In this document: positions 44,621 to 54,221 of the stretch, one piece after another
How the letters are laid out: every line of letters starts with the position of its first letter
Position numbering within the stretch: the stretch's first letter is position 1
Origin: G963662905 sp963676725
Lineage (GTDB): Bacteria; Bacteroidota; Bacteroidia; Bacteroidales; WRLA01
Length of the DNA stretch: 64,000 bases
Assembly: GCA_963676725.1 (NCBI GenBank)
Contig: OY781463.1
Location: 4,154,001-4,218,000 of the forward strand
Reading direction: 5' to 3'
Made by a program: the position numbers and the translations under genes
Notes under the pieces: model-generated
Databases searched by the model: none
What the model was told of the DNA's origin: nothing
Seen by the model: the letters and a program-made list of their open reading frames with translations, nothing else

Positions 44621-44893
44621 ATGTTTCGTAAATTGATTAAATTAATAAGGCGTGCATTTTTTTTGCTCCTGCTGGTTTTAAGCCTTCTTTCCTTGTCAGT
44701 AAATCTTGCAATTGCTGCAGATCCACCTGTGCCTATGCCTGATGGACAAAAATATGGAAATGATGTAGAGGAGGTCGGACAATTGAGTTCAGCATCTCAA
44801 ACATACCATACGATAATAGGTGTTGCTGCAATTCTGGTAATCTTTGGTGCAGGATATACTCTTACAAAACTGTATCATCAACACAATAATTAG
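44621..44893 (+). CDS. Small membrane protein, 90 residues
   Basis: The N-terminus is basic and then strongly hydrophobic (FFLLLLVLSLLSLSVNLAIAA), a signal peptide with an AIAA-type cleavage site. A short proline-rich stretch (DPPVPMPDG) follows, then a second membrane helix (IIGVAAILVIFGAGYTL) and a tail ending HQHNN. The mature protein would be a single-span membrane peptide of about 58 residues. I do not recognise it; it lies upstream of the glucan-binding gene with its own candidate promoter. Confidence 0.6.
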   Translation: MFRKLIKLIRRAFFLLLLVLSLLSLSVNLAIAADPPVPMPDGQKYGNDVEEVGQLSSASQTYHTIIGVAAILVIFGAGYTLTKLYHQHNN

Positions 44894-45088
44894 TGTTTGA
44901 GCTGGCTTAAAGATTGGATAAATCCGATGCTTATTCTACACCTTTTGGTACAGGGCAGGATGTTTCCCAATTTTTCATAAATTTTCTACTCCATATTAAT
45001 TTCCCTCTCCATTTTTGTTAGGATATGATTATCTTAGCAGCTTGTTGGAATGAGTCCATTCCTGTATTCTTATTCTAAAATAATTATC

Positions 45089-48000
45089 ATGACAAGTAAA
45101 TTAAAACTGAGTTTCATTCTTGTGATTTGTGGATTGTTGTCAATCAACCTTATAGCCACAGAAGTTACACTAAAAGTAGATTTAAGCAACGAGATTATTT
45201 CACCAGACGGTGTAAATGTAGCAGGATCATTTAATAATTGGAGCACTTCCGACACCCCATTAGTTCACGAGGGCAATGATATTTATTCTGCAAGTATCAC
45301 TATTGCTGCGGGAGAAAATATCCAGTATAAATTTATTAATGGAAACACCTGGGCAGGAGAAGAAATTGTTCCGGCAGATTGTGGTGTTGATAATGGTCAG
45401 GGAGGATACAATCGTGCCATGCTTGTTCCGGCGCAAGACACTACCGCCGGACTCGTCTGCTTTGGTAGTTGTGTTGAATGTGTTCCACCGGCTCCGGATG
45501 TTGATGTTACTTTTAAAGTGGATTTGGCCAACGAAGAGGTTTCCCCTGATGGGATTCATATTGCAGGGAATTTTCAGGGATGGGATCCAGCAGCTACCCT
45601 TCTCACAAATACCGGCGATGATGTATATGAAGTTACAATGTCTATTCAATCCGGACAAGAAATTCAGTACAAATTTATCAACGGAGATACTTGGACGGGA
45701 GAAGAAAGCGTTCCGGCAGATTGTGGCATAGATAATGGTCAAGGCGGTTATAATCGGGTTATGTTTGTGCCCGCCCAAGATACAGTCGCAGGGCTTGTAT
45801 GTTTTGGTAGTTGTGTAGAATGCATACCACCTGCACCGGATGTTGATGTTACTTTGAGTGTAGATTTGGCAAATGAAGAAATTTCACCAGAAGGCGTTCA
45901 TATTGTCGGAAGTTTTCAGGGATGGGATCCTGCCACAACTATTCTAAACAATACTACTGATGAAATTTATGAAATTACCATTACTGTTCCATCTGGACAA
46001 GAAATCCAATATAAATTTATAAATGGGAACACTTGGGACGATGAAGAAAGCGTTCCTTCTGATTGTGGAGTCGATAATGGCCAGGGCGGTTACAATCGCT
46101 TTATGTTTGTTCCAACCCAAGACACAGCTGCAGGCCTTGTTTGTTTTGGCAGTTGCACAGAATGCCCTCCTCCTGCACCTTTCGTAGATGTTACTTTCAG
46201 GCTTGATCTTGCCTATGAAGATATTTCTCCCGATGGGGTTACTATTTCCGGAAGCTTTAATAATTGGGTGGCCGGGGAAATTTTTATGACAAATACTTCT
46301 GAAAGTGTTTTTGAAGCCACGATCCAATTAGAAGTAGGGGCAATTTATGAGTATAAATTTATTAATGGTATTGCCTGGGATGATGCAGAAATGGTTCCAG
46401 ACGACTGTGCACAAAACGGAAACCGCTTTATTGAAGTGCCTGATATAGATAGCACACTTTCATTGGTTTGTTTTGGGAGCTGCGAAGGCTGCCCTCCACC
46501 ACCACCTCAGGTTATGGTAAGCTTTATCGTTGATATGAGCGAACAAATTGTTTCTGACGATGGTGTTCATATTGCCGGGAGTTTTAACGACTGGAACACT
46601 GCTGCTACGCCGATGACAAACACAAGCGGATCTATTTATGAAGCACAGATTAGTCTTACTGCCGGAGACAACATCACCTTCAAATACCTTAATGGAATTA
46701 TGGATGAGGATTATGAAATTGTGCCCGAAGAATGTGGCGTGGATGATGGTTTTGGAATTTTCAACCGCTTTTATACTGTGCCAGAAACAGAAAGCAGCCT
46801 CGATTCTGTTTGTTTTGGAAGCTGTGTCCCTTGCGGCAGCACGCCAAATTTGGTGAATATAACTTTTCGTGTTGATATGGCCAATGAGCTAATTAGTGAA
46901 GAAGGAATTCATATTGCCGGAAATTTCTCCGGATGGGACCCTTCGGCAAATACAATGGTCAATACAGAAAATGATATTTATGAATATACAAGCACTCTGA
47001 ATGCAGGTACTTATATCGAATATAAATTTGTAAACGGGATAGATGACGCGGGTTTTGAAAGCGTTCCTGAAGCCTGCGCCCAAAATCAAAACCGCTTTCT
47101 TACGGTTCCTCAGACAGACAGCATCATGCCCTTAGTTTGCTTTGCAAGCTGCGACAGTTGCCCTACGACAAATGAAGTAATGGTTACATTCCGTGTTGAT
47201 ATGACTGAAAGCGTCCTTGCTGATGAAGGTGTACATATTGCCGGAAATTTCCAAGGATGGAATCCCGCAGGCAGCCAAATGGCTTCGGTTGGAAATGGTA
47301 TTTTCGAAATCACTATCCCTCTTGGAACCAGAACACAATATGAATACAAATATATTAACGGAAATACATGGGCGGGCGCAGAAACTGTTCCGGAAGAATG
47401 CGCACTCAATCAAAACCGTTTTATAAATATTGGCGCAAACGACACCACTCTAAGTGCTGTTTGCTTTGGAAGTTGTGCCCCATGCAGCAGTACTGCAGAT
47501 AGTGTTGAAGTAATTTTCTTTGTGGATATGGCAAAGGAAACTGTTTCCGGCTATGGCGTTCATTTAACGGGAAGTTTCCAAGACTGGAACCCCGGAAGTA
47601 CAATGATGAATCAGGTGCCCGGAACAGATTATTATTCAGCATCCTTTAGATTGCCTATTGGCTCTTATCAGGAGTATAAATTTATTAACGGCAATATTTG
47701 GGGCGATGATGAACAAGTTCCTGAAGCCTGTGCCAGTAATGGAAATCGTTACTTTATTGTTCCGGAAACCGATACCGAATTGCCTTATGTGTGCTTTGGC
47801 TTCTGCGAGCCTTGCCTTGTGGGCATCAGTACCAATGTAGATGAGCAAACATATCTTGGCGTTCCTCAGCCAAACCCGGCGACAGATCAAACGCAAATAT
47901 CTTTTGGCATCGCTCAAAGCGAAGATGTTCTGATTGAACTCTTCGACATCACAGGGAAAAAAGTACAAACCATCGTGAATGGACATTTTTCTCAAGGAAG

Positions 48001-48109
48001 AAATATTATAAACCTTTCATTAAGCAACCTAAAGCCGGGCGTTTATTATTACCATATGAGTATTTCAGGTTCGATGATGATTGATAGCAAAAAAGTTATT
48101 GTTTATTAG
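45089..48109 (+). CDS. T9SS-secreted protein of eight glycogen-binding-like (CBM48/E-set) repeats
   Basis: About 1006 residues from the ATG at 45089, which gives a proper signal peptide (MTSKLKLSFILVICGLLSIN); the ATG at 45050 adds 13 residues and is less likely. Eight modules of about 110-120 residues follow. Each starts VDVTFKVDLANEE-like, then HIAGNFQGWDP, EIQYKFINGDTW and ends CFGSCxxCPPP with conserved cysteines; repeats 2 and 3 are the most alike. The GNFQGW and YKFINGD segments match the AMPK/CBM48-type early-set fold that binds alpha-glucans. A T9SS sorting domain (PQPNPATDQTQISF) ends the protein. It precedes a T9SS amylase, so cell-surface starch or glycogen binding is the natural inference. 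Confidence 0.82.
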   Translation: MTSKLKLSFILVICGLLSINLIATEVTLKVDLSNEIISPDGVNVAGSFNNWSTSDTPLVHEGNDIYSASITIAAGENIQYKFINGNTWAGEEIVPADCGVDNGQGGYNRAMLVPAQDTTAGLVCFGSCVECVPPAPDVDVTFKVDLANEEVSPDGIHIAGNFQGWDPAATLLTNTGDDVYEVTMSIQSGQEIQYKFINGDTWTGEESVPADCGIDNGQGGYNRVMFVPAQDTVAGLVCFGSCVECIPPAPDVDVTLSVDLANEEISPEGVHIVGSFQGWDPATTILNNTTDEIYEITITVPSGQEIQYKFINGNTWDDEESVPSDCGVDNGQGGYNRFMFVPTQDTAAGLVCFGSCTECPPPAPFVDVTFRLDLAYEDISPDGVTISGSFNNWVAGEIFMTNTSESVFEATIQLEVGAIYEYKFINGIAWDDAEMVPDDCAQNGNRFIEVPDIDSTLSLVCFGSCEGCPPPPPQVMVSFIVDMSEQIVSDDGVHIAGSFNDWNTAATPMTNTSGSIYEAQISLTAGDNITFKYLNGIMDEDYEIVPEECGVDDGFGIFNRFYTVPETESSLDSVCFGSCVPCGSTPNLVNITFRVDMANELISEEGIHIAGNFSGWDPSANTMVNTENDIYEYTSTLNAGTYIEYKFVNGIDDAGFESVPEACAQNQNRFLTVPQTDSIMPLVCFASCDSCPTTNEVMVTFRVDMTESVLADEGVHIAGNFQGWNPAGSQMASVGNGIFEITIPLGTRTQYEYKYINGNTWAGAETVPEECALNQNRFINIGANDTTLSAVCFGSCAPCSSTADSVEVIFFVDMAKETVSGYGVHLTGSFQDWNPGSTMMNQVPGTDYYSASFRLPIGSYQEYKFINGNIWGDDEQVPEACASNGNRYFIVPETDTELPYVCFGFCEPCLVGISTNVDEQTYLGVPQPNPATDQTQISFGIAQSEDVLIELFDITGKKVQTIVNGHFSQGRNIINLSLSNLKPGVYYYHMSISGSMMIDSKKVIVY
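45160..47830 (+). repeat. Eight tandem coding repeats of about 340 bp
   Basis: The DNA encoding the modules of the glucan-binding-like protein. The first three units share long near-identical stretches, for example those encoding CGVDNGQGGYNR and PAQDT; later units are more diverged, indicating repeated internal duplication with recent copies near the 5' end. Confidence 0.8.
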
Positions 48110-48113
48110 AAGC

Positions 48114-48155
48114 AAAAGTCACCTTGAAGCAGCAAATGTTTTAAAGGTGGCTTTT
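48114..48155 (+). terminator. Terminator after the glucan-binding-like gene
   Basis: AAAAGTCACCTT pairs with AAGGTGGCTTTT with a single non-canonical pair, followed by TCTCTTTT. It sits just after the stop codon, so the amylase gene is likely transcribed separately. Confidence 0.65.
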
Positions 48156-48261
48156 CTCTTTTACTTCGATTGTTAAAATATAATACAGGAATCATCCGGT
48201 TGAATAAACCAAAATGAATTTAGTGGCGGGTGCATTTTCTTAATATGAAAATAATTATCAG

Positions 48262-51200
48262 ATGAAAAAATTTGCAAGTTTATTCGTTCTCTTTTTAATG
48301 ATCACTGCTCAATTGGCAGCACAATTAATCATTAGTGATCCTCCTTTCCCAAATGAAAATGATGAAGTAAGCATCGTTTTTAATGCTGCTGAAGGCAATG
48401 CCGGCCTGGCAGGATATACCGGGGATGTTTATGTGCATACAGGCGTAATTACAGATCAAAGCACCTCAACATCCGATTGGAAATATGTGAAAACAGAGTG
48501 GGGGCAAAATACTCCGGAAACCAAGCTTACAAGTCTCGGGGATGATCTTTATGAACTGGTTATCAACCCTTCTGTAAAGGAATATTATGGTGTGCCAGAG
48601 GAAGAGAGCATTGTTTCCATGGCTTTTGTTTTTCGTAGTGAAGCTGAAGTTGGTGGCGCTTGGTTGGAAGGGAAAAACCAAGATGGCAGCGATATCTTTA
48701 TTAATATGTATAGCGGCGGATTGAATGTCCAATTTATCAATCCAACCCAAAAGTATTCCCTTGTTGAAATAAACGAGACCGTTAATCTTTTTGCGCAATC
48801 GCTCAATGCCGACAGCCTTTTTCTGTTTGTTAATGGCGAATTAAAAGCTCAAACTGATGAAGATGAATTAAGCTATGAATATCTGCCAACTGCACAACAG
48901 AATTATATTGCAGTAATCCAAGCGAAAAATGCAGCTGAAGAGGCTTTTGATACCGTGCAGTTTTTTGTGCGGCCTGATGTTCCTGTCGCAGAATTGCCTG
49001 AAGGGATACATGATGGCATCAATTATCTCAGTCCTACATCTGTAACCCTCGTGCTTACAGCGCCCCAAAAAGATTTTGTATTTGTTATTGGCAGTTTTAA
49101 CGATTGGGCATTCAGTAATGAGAATTATATGAATAAAACTCCCGATGGCACACAGTTTTGGGTGCAACTCAATAATCTTAATCCCGAAAAAGAATATGCC
49201 TATCAATTTTATGTTGACGGCTTGCTGAAAATCGGTGATCCATATAGTGAAAAAATCCTCGACCCTTGGAACGACCGGTATATCCCGGAAAACGTATATC
49301 CGGATTTAATCCCTTATCCTGAAGGAAAAACAACAGGCATCGTTTCTGTATTGAAAAGTGGTCGGGAAGAGTTTCCTTGGGAAGATGAAGAATTTCAAAT
49401 GCCTTGGGCTAGTCAACTTGTTGTATATGAGTTGTTAATACGCGATTTTACAGAAGACCACAGTTATGAATCTGTAATTAATAAACTTGATTATCTGGAG
49501 CAATTGGGTATTAATGCAATAGAACTGATGCCCGTGATTGAATTCGACGGCAACGATAGCTGGGGTTATGGCCCTTCCTATTTCTTTGCAGCCGACAAAT
49601 ATTACGGTCCGGCAGATCAACTAAAAAGCCTGATTAATGAATGTCATAAGCGTGGTATTGTGGTCATTATGGATCTTGTACTGAATCATGCAACAGGCAA
49701 CTGCCCTTTAGCGCAACTTTATTGGGATGATGCCAATAACCAAACCGCAGCAAATAATCCATGGTTTAACGTAATTGCTCCACACCCTTTAAGTGTTTTT
49801 CATGATTTAAACCATTCAAGCACCTATACACAAAACTATGTGAAAAGAGTCCTCGAATACTGGCTGCAAGACTATCATTTTGATGGTTATCGTTTGGATC
49901 TCTCTAAAGGAATTACGCAAACACAAACCAGTGATATTGGTGCATGGAGCGAATATGATTATTCACGTGTTGAGAATTTAAAACGCATTGGCAATCAATG
50001 CTGGAGCGCAAAAGAAGGCTCTTATGTCATCCTTGAGCATTTTGCCAACAATGATGAAGAAAAGGAATTGTCGAATAATGGCCTTATGCTTTGGGGAAAT
50101 ATGGACAAGCCTTATGCGGAAGCTTCTATGGGATATAATGGCAGCGCGTCTGATTTGTCATGGGGTTATTATGGAAACCGTGGCTGGTCACAGCCAAACC
50201 TGGTTACCTTTATGGAAAGCCATGATGAAGAACGCCAAATGTATAAAAACGAAACTTATGGAAATTGCAGCAATACCAATTACTGCATTACCGATACAAG
50301 TATTGCACTGCAAAGATCTGCACTCGCCGCCGCATTCTTATTGACTATTCCCGGACCAAAAATGATCTGGCAATTTGGCGAAACAGGCTATGATTATTCC
50401 ATCAACTGGCCTTGCATGACTGAAGATTGCCGTACAGCAGCAAAACCTCCACGATGGGATTATCTCGAAAATCCCAACAGGAAAGCCCTTTACGATGTGT
50501 ACAGCAAGCTATTAGCCCTTCGGAAGCAATATGACCTTTTCCAAAGCCCTTATACTACTGTTGAAATGGACGTGCAGAATGAAGAAAGGCGTATTAAGCT
50601 GACGAATAGTGGACTCGAAATGGGTGAAGCAATCATTATTGGAAATTTTGGAACCTCCGGGCGCGATGTTACCCCATATTATCACCATACGGGTACATGG
50701 TTCGATGCATTTACAGGGGAAGCTCAGCAGGTTAATAGCACTTCTGATACCTATTATCTTGGAGCTGGTGAATTCAAAATATTTACGCCAACCAAAAGTG
50801 GTACTTGGGTTAACCTTCAATATCCTGGTGAATATACAGCACTTGCTTGCGAAAGCTTTGATGTGTATGCGCAAATATTTATTGGCAGCAGAACCAATAA
50901 AGCAGGACGCGCCGAAGGAGTAAAATGCTGGATTGGTTATTCAAAGATGGATAATGAACCATGGAGAGACAATTGGGAATGGCATGAAGCAGCCTATAAT
51001 GGCGACAGGTCAGCTTCCGGCTTGGCTTTGGCAAACGATGAATATGTGCTCACATTCGGAAGTATGGATCCCGGAACATATTATTATGCCAGTCGTTTTA
51101 GCATCGATGATGCCCCTTATATTTATGGTGGCTTTCCAAGCGATGGTGTTTCCACAGGAGGCGCATGGGATGGAGAAACTAATATTTCAGGTATTTTAAC

Positions 51201-53292
51201 CGTAGAGCAAAGCAATACCCGCAGATGGTATGTTTCCACCTCTGGAAGCAGCACCGGAAATGGGACAATAGAGAATCCCATGAACAGTATTCAGGCTGCA
51301 ATTGACCAAAGTAGCCATTGCGATACTATCCTTGTTTTGGATGGACAATATAATGAAGACATTTACATGAAAGGCAAAAATGTGCTTCTTGCAAGTGAAT
51401 ATATCCTTGATGGCGATGCAGCACATATACAAGAAACCATTATCAGGGGCAGTGGAACACAATCTGTTGTTCGGATTCTTGATGGTGAAAACCATGCATG
51501 TCAGATTATTGGCTTAAGCATTACGAATGGGAATACATCAGGCGAATGGCCGAATAATTCAGGTGGTGGCATTCAGGTTTTTGGATCCTCACCAATCTTA
51601 TCAAACCTGATGATATACAATAATACTTCCGGTGATTGTGGTGGCGGTATCTTTTTCCATGATGGCGGAAATGCCATTCTTCAGAACAGTATCATTGAAC
51701 AAAATACAGCCGGATGCGCAGCGGCAATTGGGGTAAATGCTTCCACTTGCCGTATACGGAACTGTACCATCAATAGTAATGTCGGTAATTGGGGGCGGGC
51801 AATGTCTGTTTGGGAAAATGCGAATTGTCAGATTATTAATAGCAGTATCAAAAACCAAACAACAGAAAACGAAGCAGGGCAACCACTTCTCTATTGTGAT
51901 GCCAGCAGTATTTTACAAATAACAAATACGGAAGTATACAATAATAAGGCGGATAAAATCCTTGATCTGAACGGAGCCTTTATTATTGAAAACATGAGCC
52001 TCAGTGAAAATCTGGGCAATATAGGGAGCTCAAATCCGGAAATTTCACTATTGCCTGCCACTTCTTCGCTTGTGTCTAATTCTATATTAAGAAAAACGGC
52101 TCTCACAAGCAATGAAATGATCAATATCGAATATTCAAATATTCAGGGATATAGTGGCGGCAACGGAAATATTGACGCTGAACCCGGATTTGTTGATGCA
52201 CCATCAGGGAACCTACGCTTAGTGGCTACTTCTCTATGCGTTGATGCCGGAAATCCTGCCGCGAAGCATAGAAAATACACCGATTTGGCAGGAAACACCC
52301 GCGTTTGGGATGGAAACGGCAGTGGAACAGCCATAATTGATATGGGCGCATATGAATTTGGTGCTCCTGAATATATTAATATCGGCAACGATACTAGTAT
52401 TTGTGCCGGCGACAGCATAATTCTGGATGCAGGTTCAGGATATCTATCCTATGAATGGAATGACGGGCTATCTACAGAGAGATTTTTAACAATTTATAGT
52501 ACAGGAACTTATAGCGTTCGTGCTGAAAAAAGTGACGGATCTTATGCCTTTGGAAGCAGAATGGTTGAGGTGCTTCCTTCCCCCCAACCAGAACTCCCTG
52601 CTGAACTTTGGTTTTGTAATGGGAGCGAGGCTGAACTTAATGCAGGCGAGGGCTTTGCAAGCTATGAATGGTCTAATGGTTTTGATGGACAAACACTTAC
52701 TACAAATCAAGAAGGTTTATATAGTGTGATTGTCGAAAGCTTTAAAGGCTGTAAAAGTGAAGCTGTTAGTTGTCAGGTATATAAAAGTAGTCCTCTTGTA
52801 GATCTTGGGGGCGATACAGCTTTATGTAAGGAAAAAACTCTTGTATTGGATGCCGGAAACCAGGGCAGCACCTATTTATGGTCAACAGGCGCAACAAGCA
52901 GGACGATCAGCTTAAACTCCGGAGGGATTGTAACAAGCATGAATATTCAGGTTAAAATTACAAATGAACATTTGTGTGTAGCCGAAGATGAAATTATTGT
53001 CGAATTCAAAGATTGTACCGGCATCGAGGAAAATGATGCCTCCAAATTTATTCTATTGCTGCCAAATCCGGCACATGATCAAGTGCTTGTAAGGCTTAGA
53101 AATAGCGTGTCGGTATCTGGAATATCCGAAATATATCTGATGGATTTGAGCGGAAAAACACTGCTGCAACAATATGCGGGTAATGTCAATGAGCTTCGGT
53201 TAAATATAGAAAATGTTGCCTCAGGGGTTTATGTGCTGAAAGTTGTTGATAATAGCGGGAAACAATATTTCCTTAAGCTGATTGTGCAATAA
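48262..53292 (+). CDS. Giant T9SS-secreted GH13 alpha-amylase with CBM, beta-helix and Ig-like domains
   Basis: A 1676-residue modular protein. Order: signal peptide (1-20), N-terminal sandwich domain (20-130), Ig-like region, a CBM48-like module (about 255-370, VIGSFNDWAF), GH13 catalytic barrel (about 385-840), a starch-associated module (860-990), a right-handed beta-helix (about 990-1375), two or three PKD/Ig-like repeats (from INIGNDTSICAGD) and a T9SS sorting domain (LLPNPAHDQV). GH13 motifs are intact: DLVLNHA (D471), DGYRLDLSKG (nucleophile D546), VILEHFA (acid/base E592) and ESHDEER (D655). It should cleave alpha-1,4-glucans at the cell surface. The beta-helix resembles pectate-lyase-like folds but shows no catalytic set I can point to. 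It lies next to the glucan-binding-like gene. Confidence 0.9.
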   Translation: MKKFASLFVLFLMITAQLAAQLIISDPPFPNENDEVSIVFNAAEGNAGLAGYTGDVYVHTGVITDQSTSTSDWKYVKTEWGQNTPETKLTSLGDDLYELVINPSVKEYYGVPEEESIVSMAFVFRSEAEVGGAWLEGKNQDGSDIFINMYSGGLNVQFINPTQKYSLVEINETVNLFAQSLNADSLFLFVNGELKAQTDEDELSYEYLPTAQQNYIAVIQAKNAAEEAFDTVQFFVRPDVPVAELPEGIHDGINYLSPTSVTLVLTAPQKDFVFVIGSFNDWAFSNENYMNKTPDGTQFWVQLNNLNPEKEYAYQFYVDGLLKIGDPYSEKILDPWNDRYIPENVYPDLIPYPEGKTTGIVSVLKSGREEFPWEDEEFQMPWASQLVVYELLIRDFTEDHSYESVINKLDYLEQLGINAIELMPVIEFDGNDSWGYGPSYFFAADKYYGPADQLKSLINECHKRGIVVIMDLVLNHATGNCPLAQLYWDDANNQTAANNPWFNVIAPHPLSVFHDLNHSSTYTQNYVKRVLEYWLQDYHFDGYRLDLSKGITQTQTSDIGAWSEYDYSRVENLKRIGNQCWSAKEGSYVILEHFANNDEEKELSNNGLMLWGNMDKPYAEASMGYNGSASDLSWGYYGNRGWSQPNLVTFMESHDEERQMYKNETYGNCSNTNYCITDTSIALQRSALAAAFLLTIPGPKMIWQFGETGYDYSINWPCMTEDCRTAAKPPRWDYLENPNRKALYDVYSKLLALRKQYDLFQSPYTTVEMDVQNEERRIKLTNSGLEMGEAIIIGNFGTSGRDVTPYYHHTGTWFDAFTGEAQQVNSTSDTYYLGAGEFKIFTPTKSGTWVNLQYPGEYTALACESFDVYAQIFIGSRTNKAGRAEGVKCWIGYSKMDNEPWRDNWEWHEAAYNGDRSASGLALANDEYVLTFGSMDPGTYYYASRFSIDDAPYIYGGFPSDGVSTGGAWDGETNISGILTVEQSNTRRWYVSTSGSSTGNGTIENPMNSIQAAIDQSSHCDTILVLDGQYNEDIYMKGKNVLLASEYILDGDAAHIQETIIRGSGTQSVVRILDGENHACQIIGLSITNGNTSGEWPNNSGGGIQVFGSSPILSNLMIYNNTSGDCGGGIFFHDGGNAILQNSIIEQNTAGCAAAIGVNASTCRIRNCTINSNVGNWGRAMSVWENANCQIINSSIKNQTTENEAGQPLLYCDASSILQITNTEVYNNKADKILDLNGAFIIENMSLSENLGNIGSSNPEISLLPATSSLVSNSILRKTALTSNEMINIEYSNIQGYSGGNGNIDAEPGFVDAPSGNLRLVATSLCVDAGNPAAKHRKYTDLAGNTRVWDGNGSGTAIIDMGAYEFGAPEYINIGNDTSICAGDSIILDAGSGYLSYEWNDGLSTERFLTIYSTGTYSVRAEKSDGSYAFGSRMVEVLPSPQPELPAELWFCNGSEAELNAGEGFASYEWSNGFDGQTLTTNQEGLYSVIVESFKGCKSEAVSCQVYKSSPLVDLGGDTALCKEKTLVLDAGNQGSTYLWSTGATSRTISLNSGGIVTSMNIQVKITNEHLCVAEDEIIVEFKDCTGIEENDASKFILLLPNPAHDQVLVRLRNSVSVSGISEIYLMDLSGKTLLQQYAGNVNELRLNIENVASGVYVLKVVDNSGKQYFLKLIVQ

Positions 53293-53306
53293 TATTTTGG
53301 GGTGCT

Positions 53307-53368
53307 CTTTGCGTTGTGCTTGTGCATATTCCGGGTTTAAACTCTGGTATGTGCTGCACAACGCAAAG
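53307..53368. repeat. Long inverted repeat after the amylase gene
   Basis: CTTTGCGTTGTGC (53307-53319) and GCACAACGCAAAG (53356-53368) form a perfect 13-bp stem around an imperfectly self-complementary 36-nt interior. No T-run follows, so it is not a classical terminator, although it begins 14 bp after the stop codon. Confidence 0.6.
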
Positions 53369-53471
53369 TAGACCCGTTGAAGTGCATAGGAGAAATTCCA
53401 ATCGGATTTCCGGTTTTATGAGAAGAGGGTTTGTATTTCGAGAAATTCTGAAAGTTTTATAAAACAACCAC

Positions 53472-54173
53472 TTAGCGATCGGCCACAGCGATAGCAGCCA
53501 CGCTAATTCGTATTCCTTCAATATTTTTCATTCTTTCGATACAGCCTTCCATGGTGGAGCCCGTTGTAATCACATCGTCGACCAAAAGAATATGCTTGTT
53601 TTTGAACATCTCTTCATCGCTTATAGTAAAGACTGATTGTACATTTTTCCATCGTTCAATGCGTGATTTTCTTGTCTGGGTTTCTGTGGCAGTTGTGCGC
53701 AGCAAATTTGTTGTGTTCATAGTTGCCTTCATAGTCTCAGAAAGTCCTTTTGCAAAAGTTTCACTTTGGTTATAGCCCCGTTTTTTCAATTTTGATGGAT
53801 GGAGCGGGACCGGCACAATAAAATCAACATCAGCAAAAAGAGCTTCAGATTGCAGCTCAGCACCATAAACTTGCCCAAGAAAAACACCAATTTCCTGTTT
53901 TCCTTTATATTTCAGTTGATGAATTAGGTGTTGTACTTTGCTTTTTTTATGAAAGAAGAACATTGCTGTTGCAGCATATAATTGTTGCTTGCCCCAAAAC
54001 AGCTCATGAACGGGGTTTAAATGCTGCTTATGAAAGCCTGTTTTTGGCAATTGATACATGCAGGAAGTGCATAGTACTTCTTCTTGCCGCTTCAGGTTAA
54101 AGCCACAGGCCAGACAGGTGTCCGGATAAAACAGCGATATGAAATCATGAAAATAGGACATAAAAAAAACCAC
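53472..54173 (-). CDS. ComF family phosphoribosyltransferase-like protein
   Basis: A 233-residue protein. The N-terminal zinc-ribbon has two cysteine pairs (C20/C23 and C35/C38: CLAC ... CTSC). The PRTase core shows QLKYKGKQEIG, VDFIVPVPLHPSKLKKRGYNQ and the PRPP loop LLVDDVITTGSTM. ComF proteins of Gram-positive and Gram-negative bacteria support natural transformation, probably in handling incoming single-stranded DNA. A second ATG four codons on is an alternative start. It is 48 bp downstream of the Spy-like gene. Confidence 0.9.
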   Translation of the reverse strand: MVFFMSYFHDFISLFYPDTCLACGFNLKRQEEVLCTSCMYQLPKTGFHKQHLNPVHELFWGKQQLYAATAMFFFHKKSKVQHLIHQLKYKGKQEIGVFLGQVYGAELQSEALFADVDFIVPVPLHPSKLKKRGYNQSETFAKGLSETMKATMNTTNLLRTTATETQTRKSRIERWKNVQSVFTISDEEMFKNKHILLVDDVITTGSTMEGCIERMKNIEGIRISVAAIAVADR

Positions 54174-54221
54174 CCGAAGGTAGTTTTTTTTCGTAATAAA
54201 TCAAATACATTTGAGGCGTTT

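Noticed and set aside
45160..47830. CRISPR array or non-coding tandem repeat
   Set aside because: The roughly 340-bp periodicity is fully explained by coding repeats in one open frame, with conservation at the protein level.
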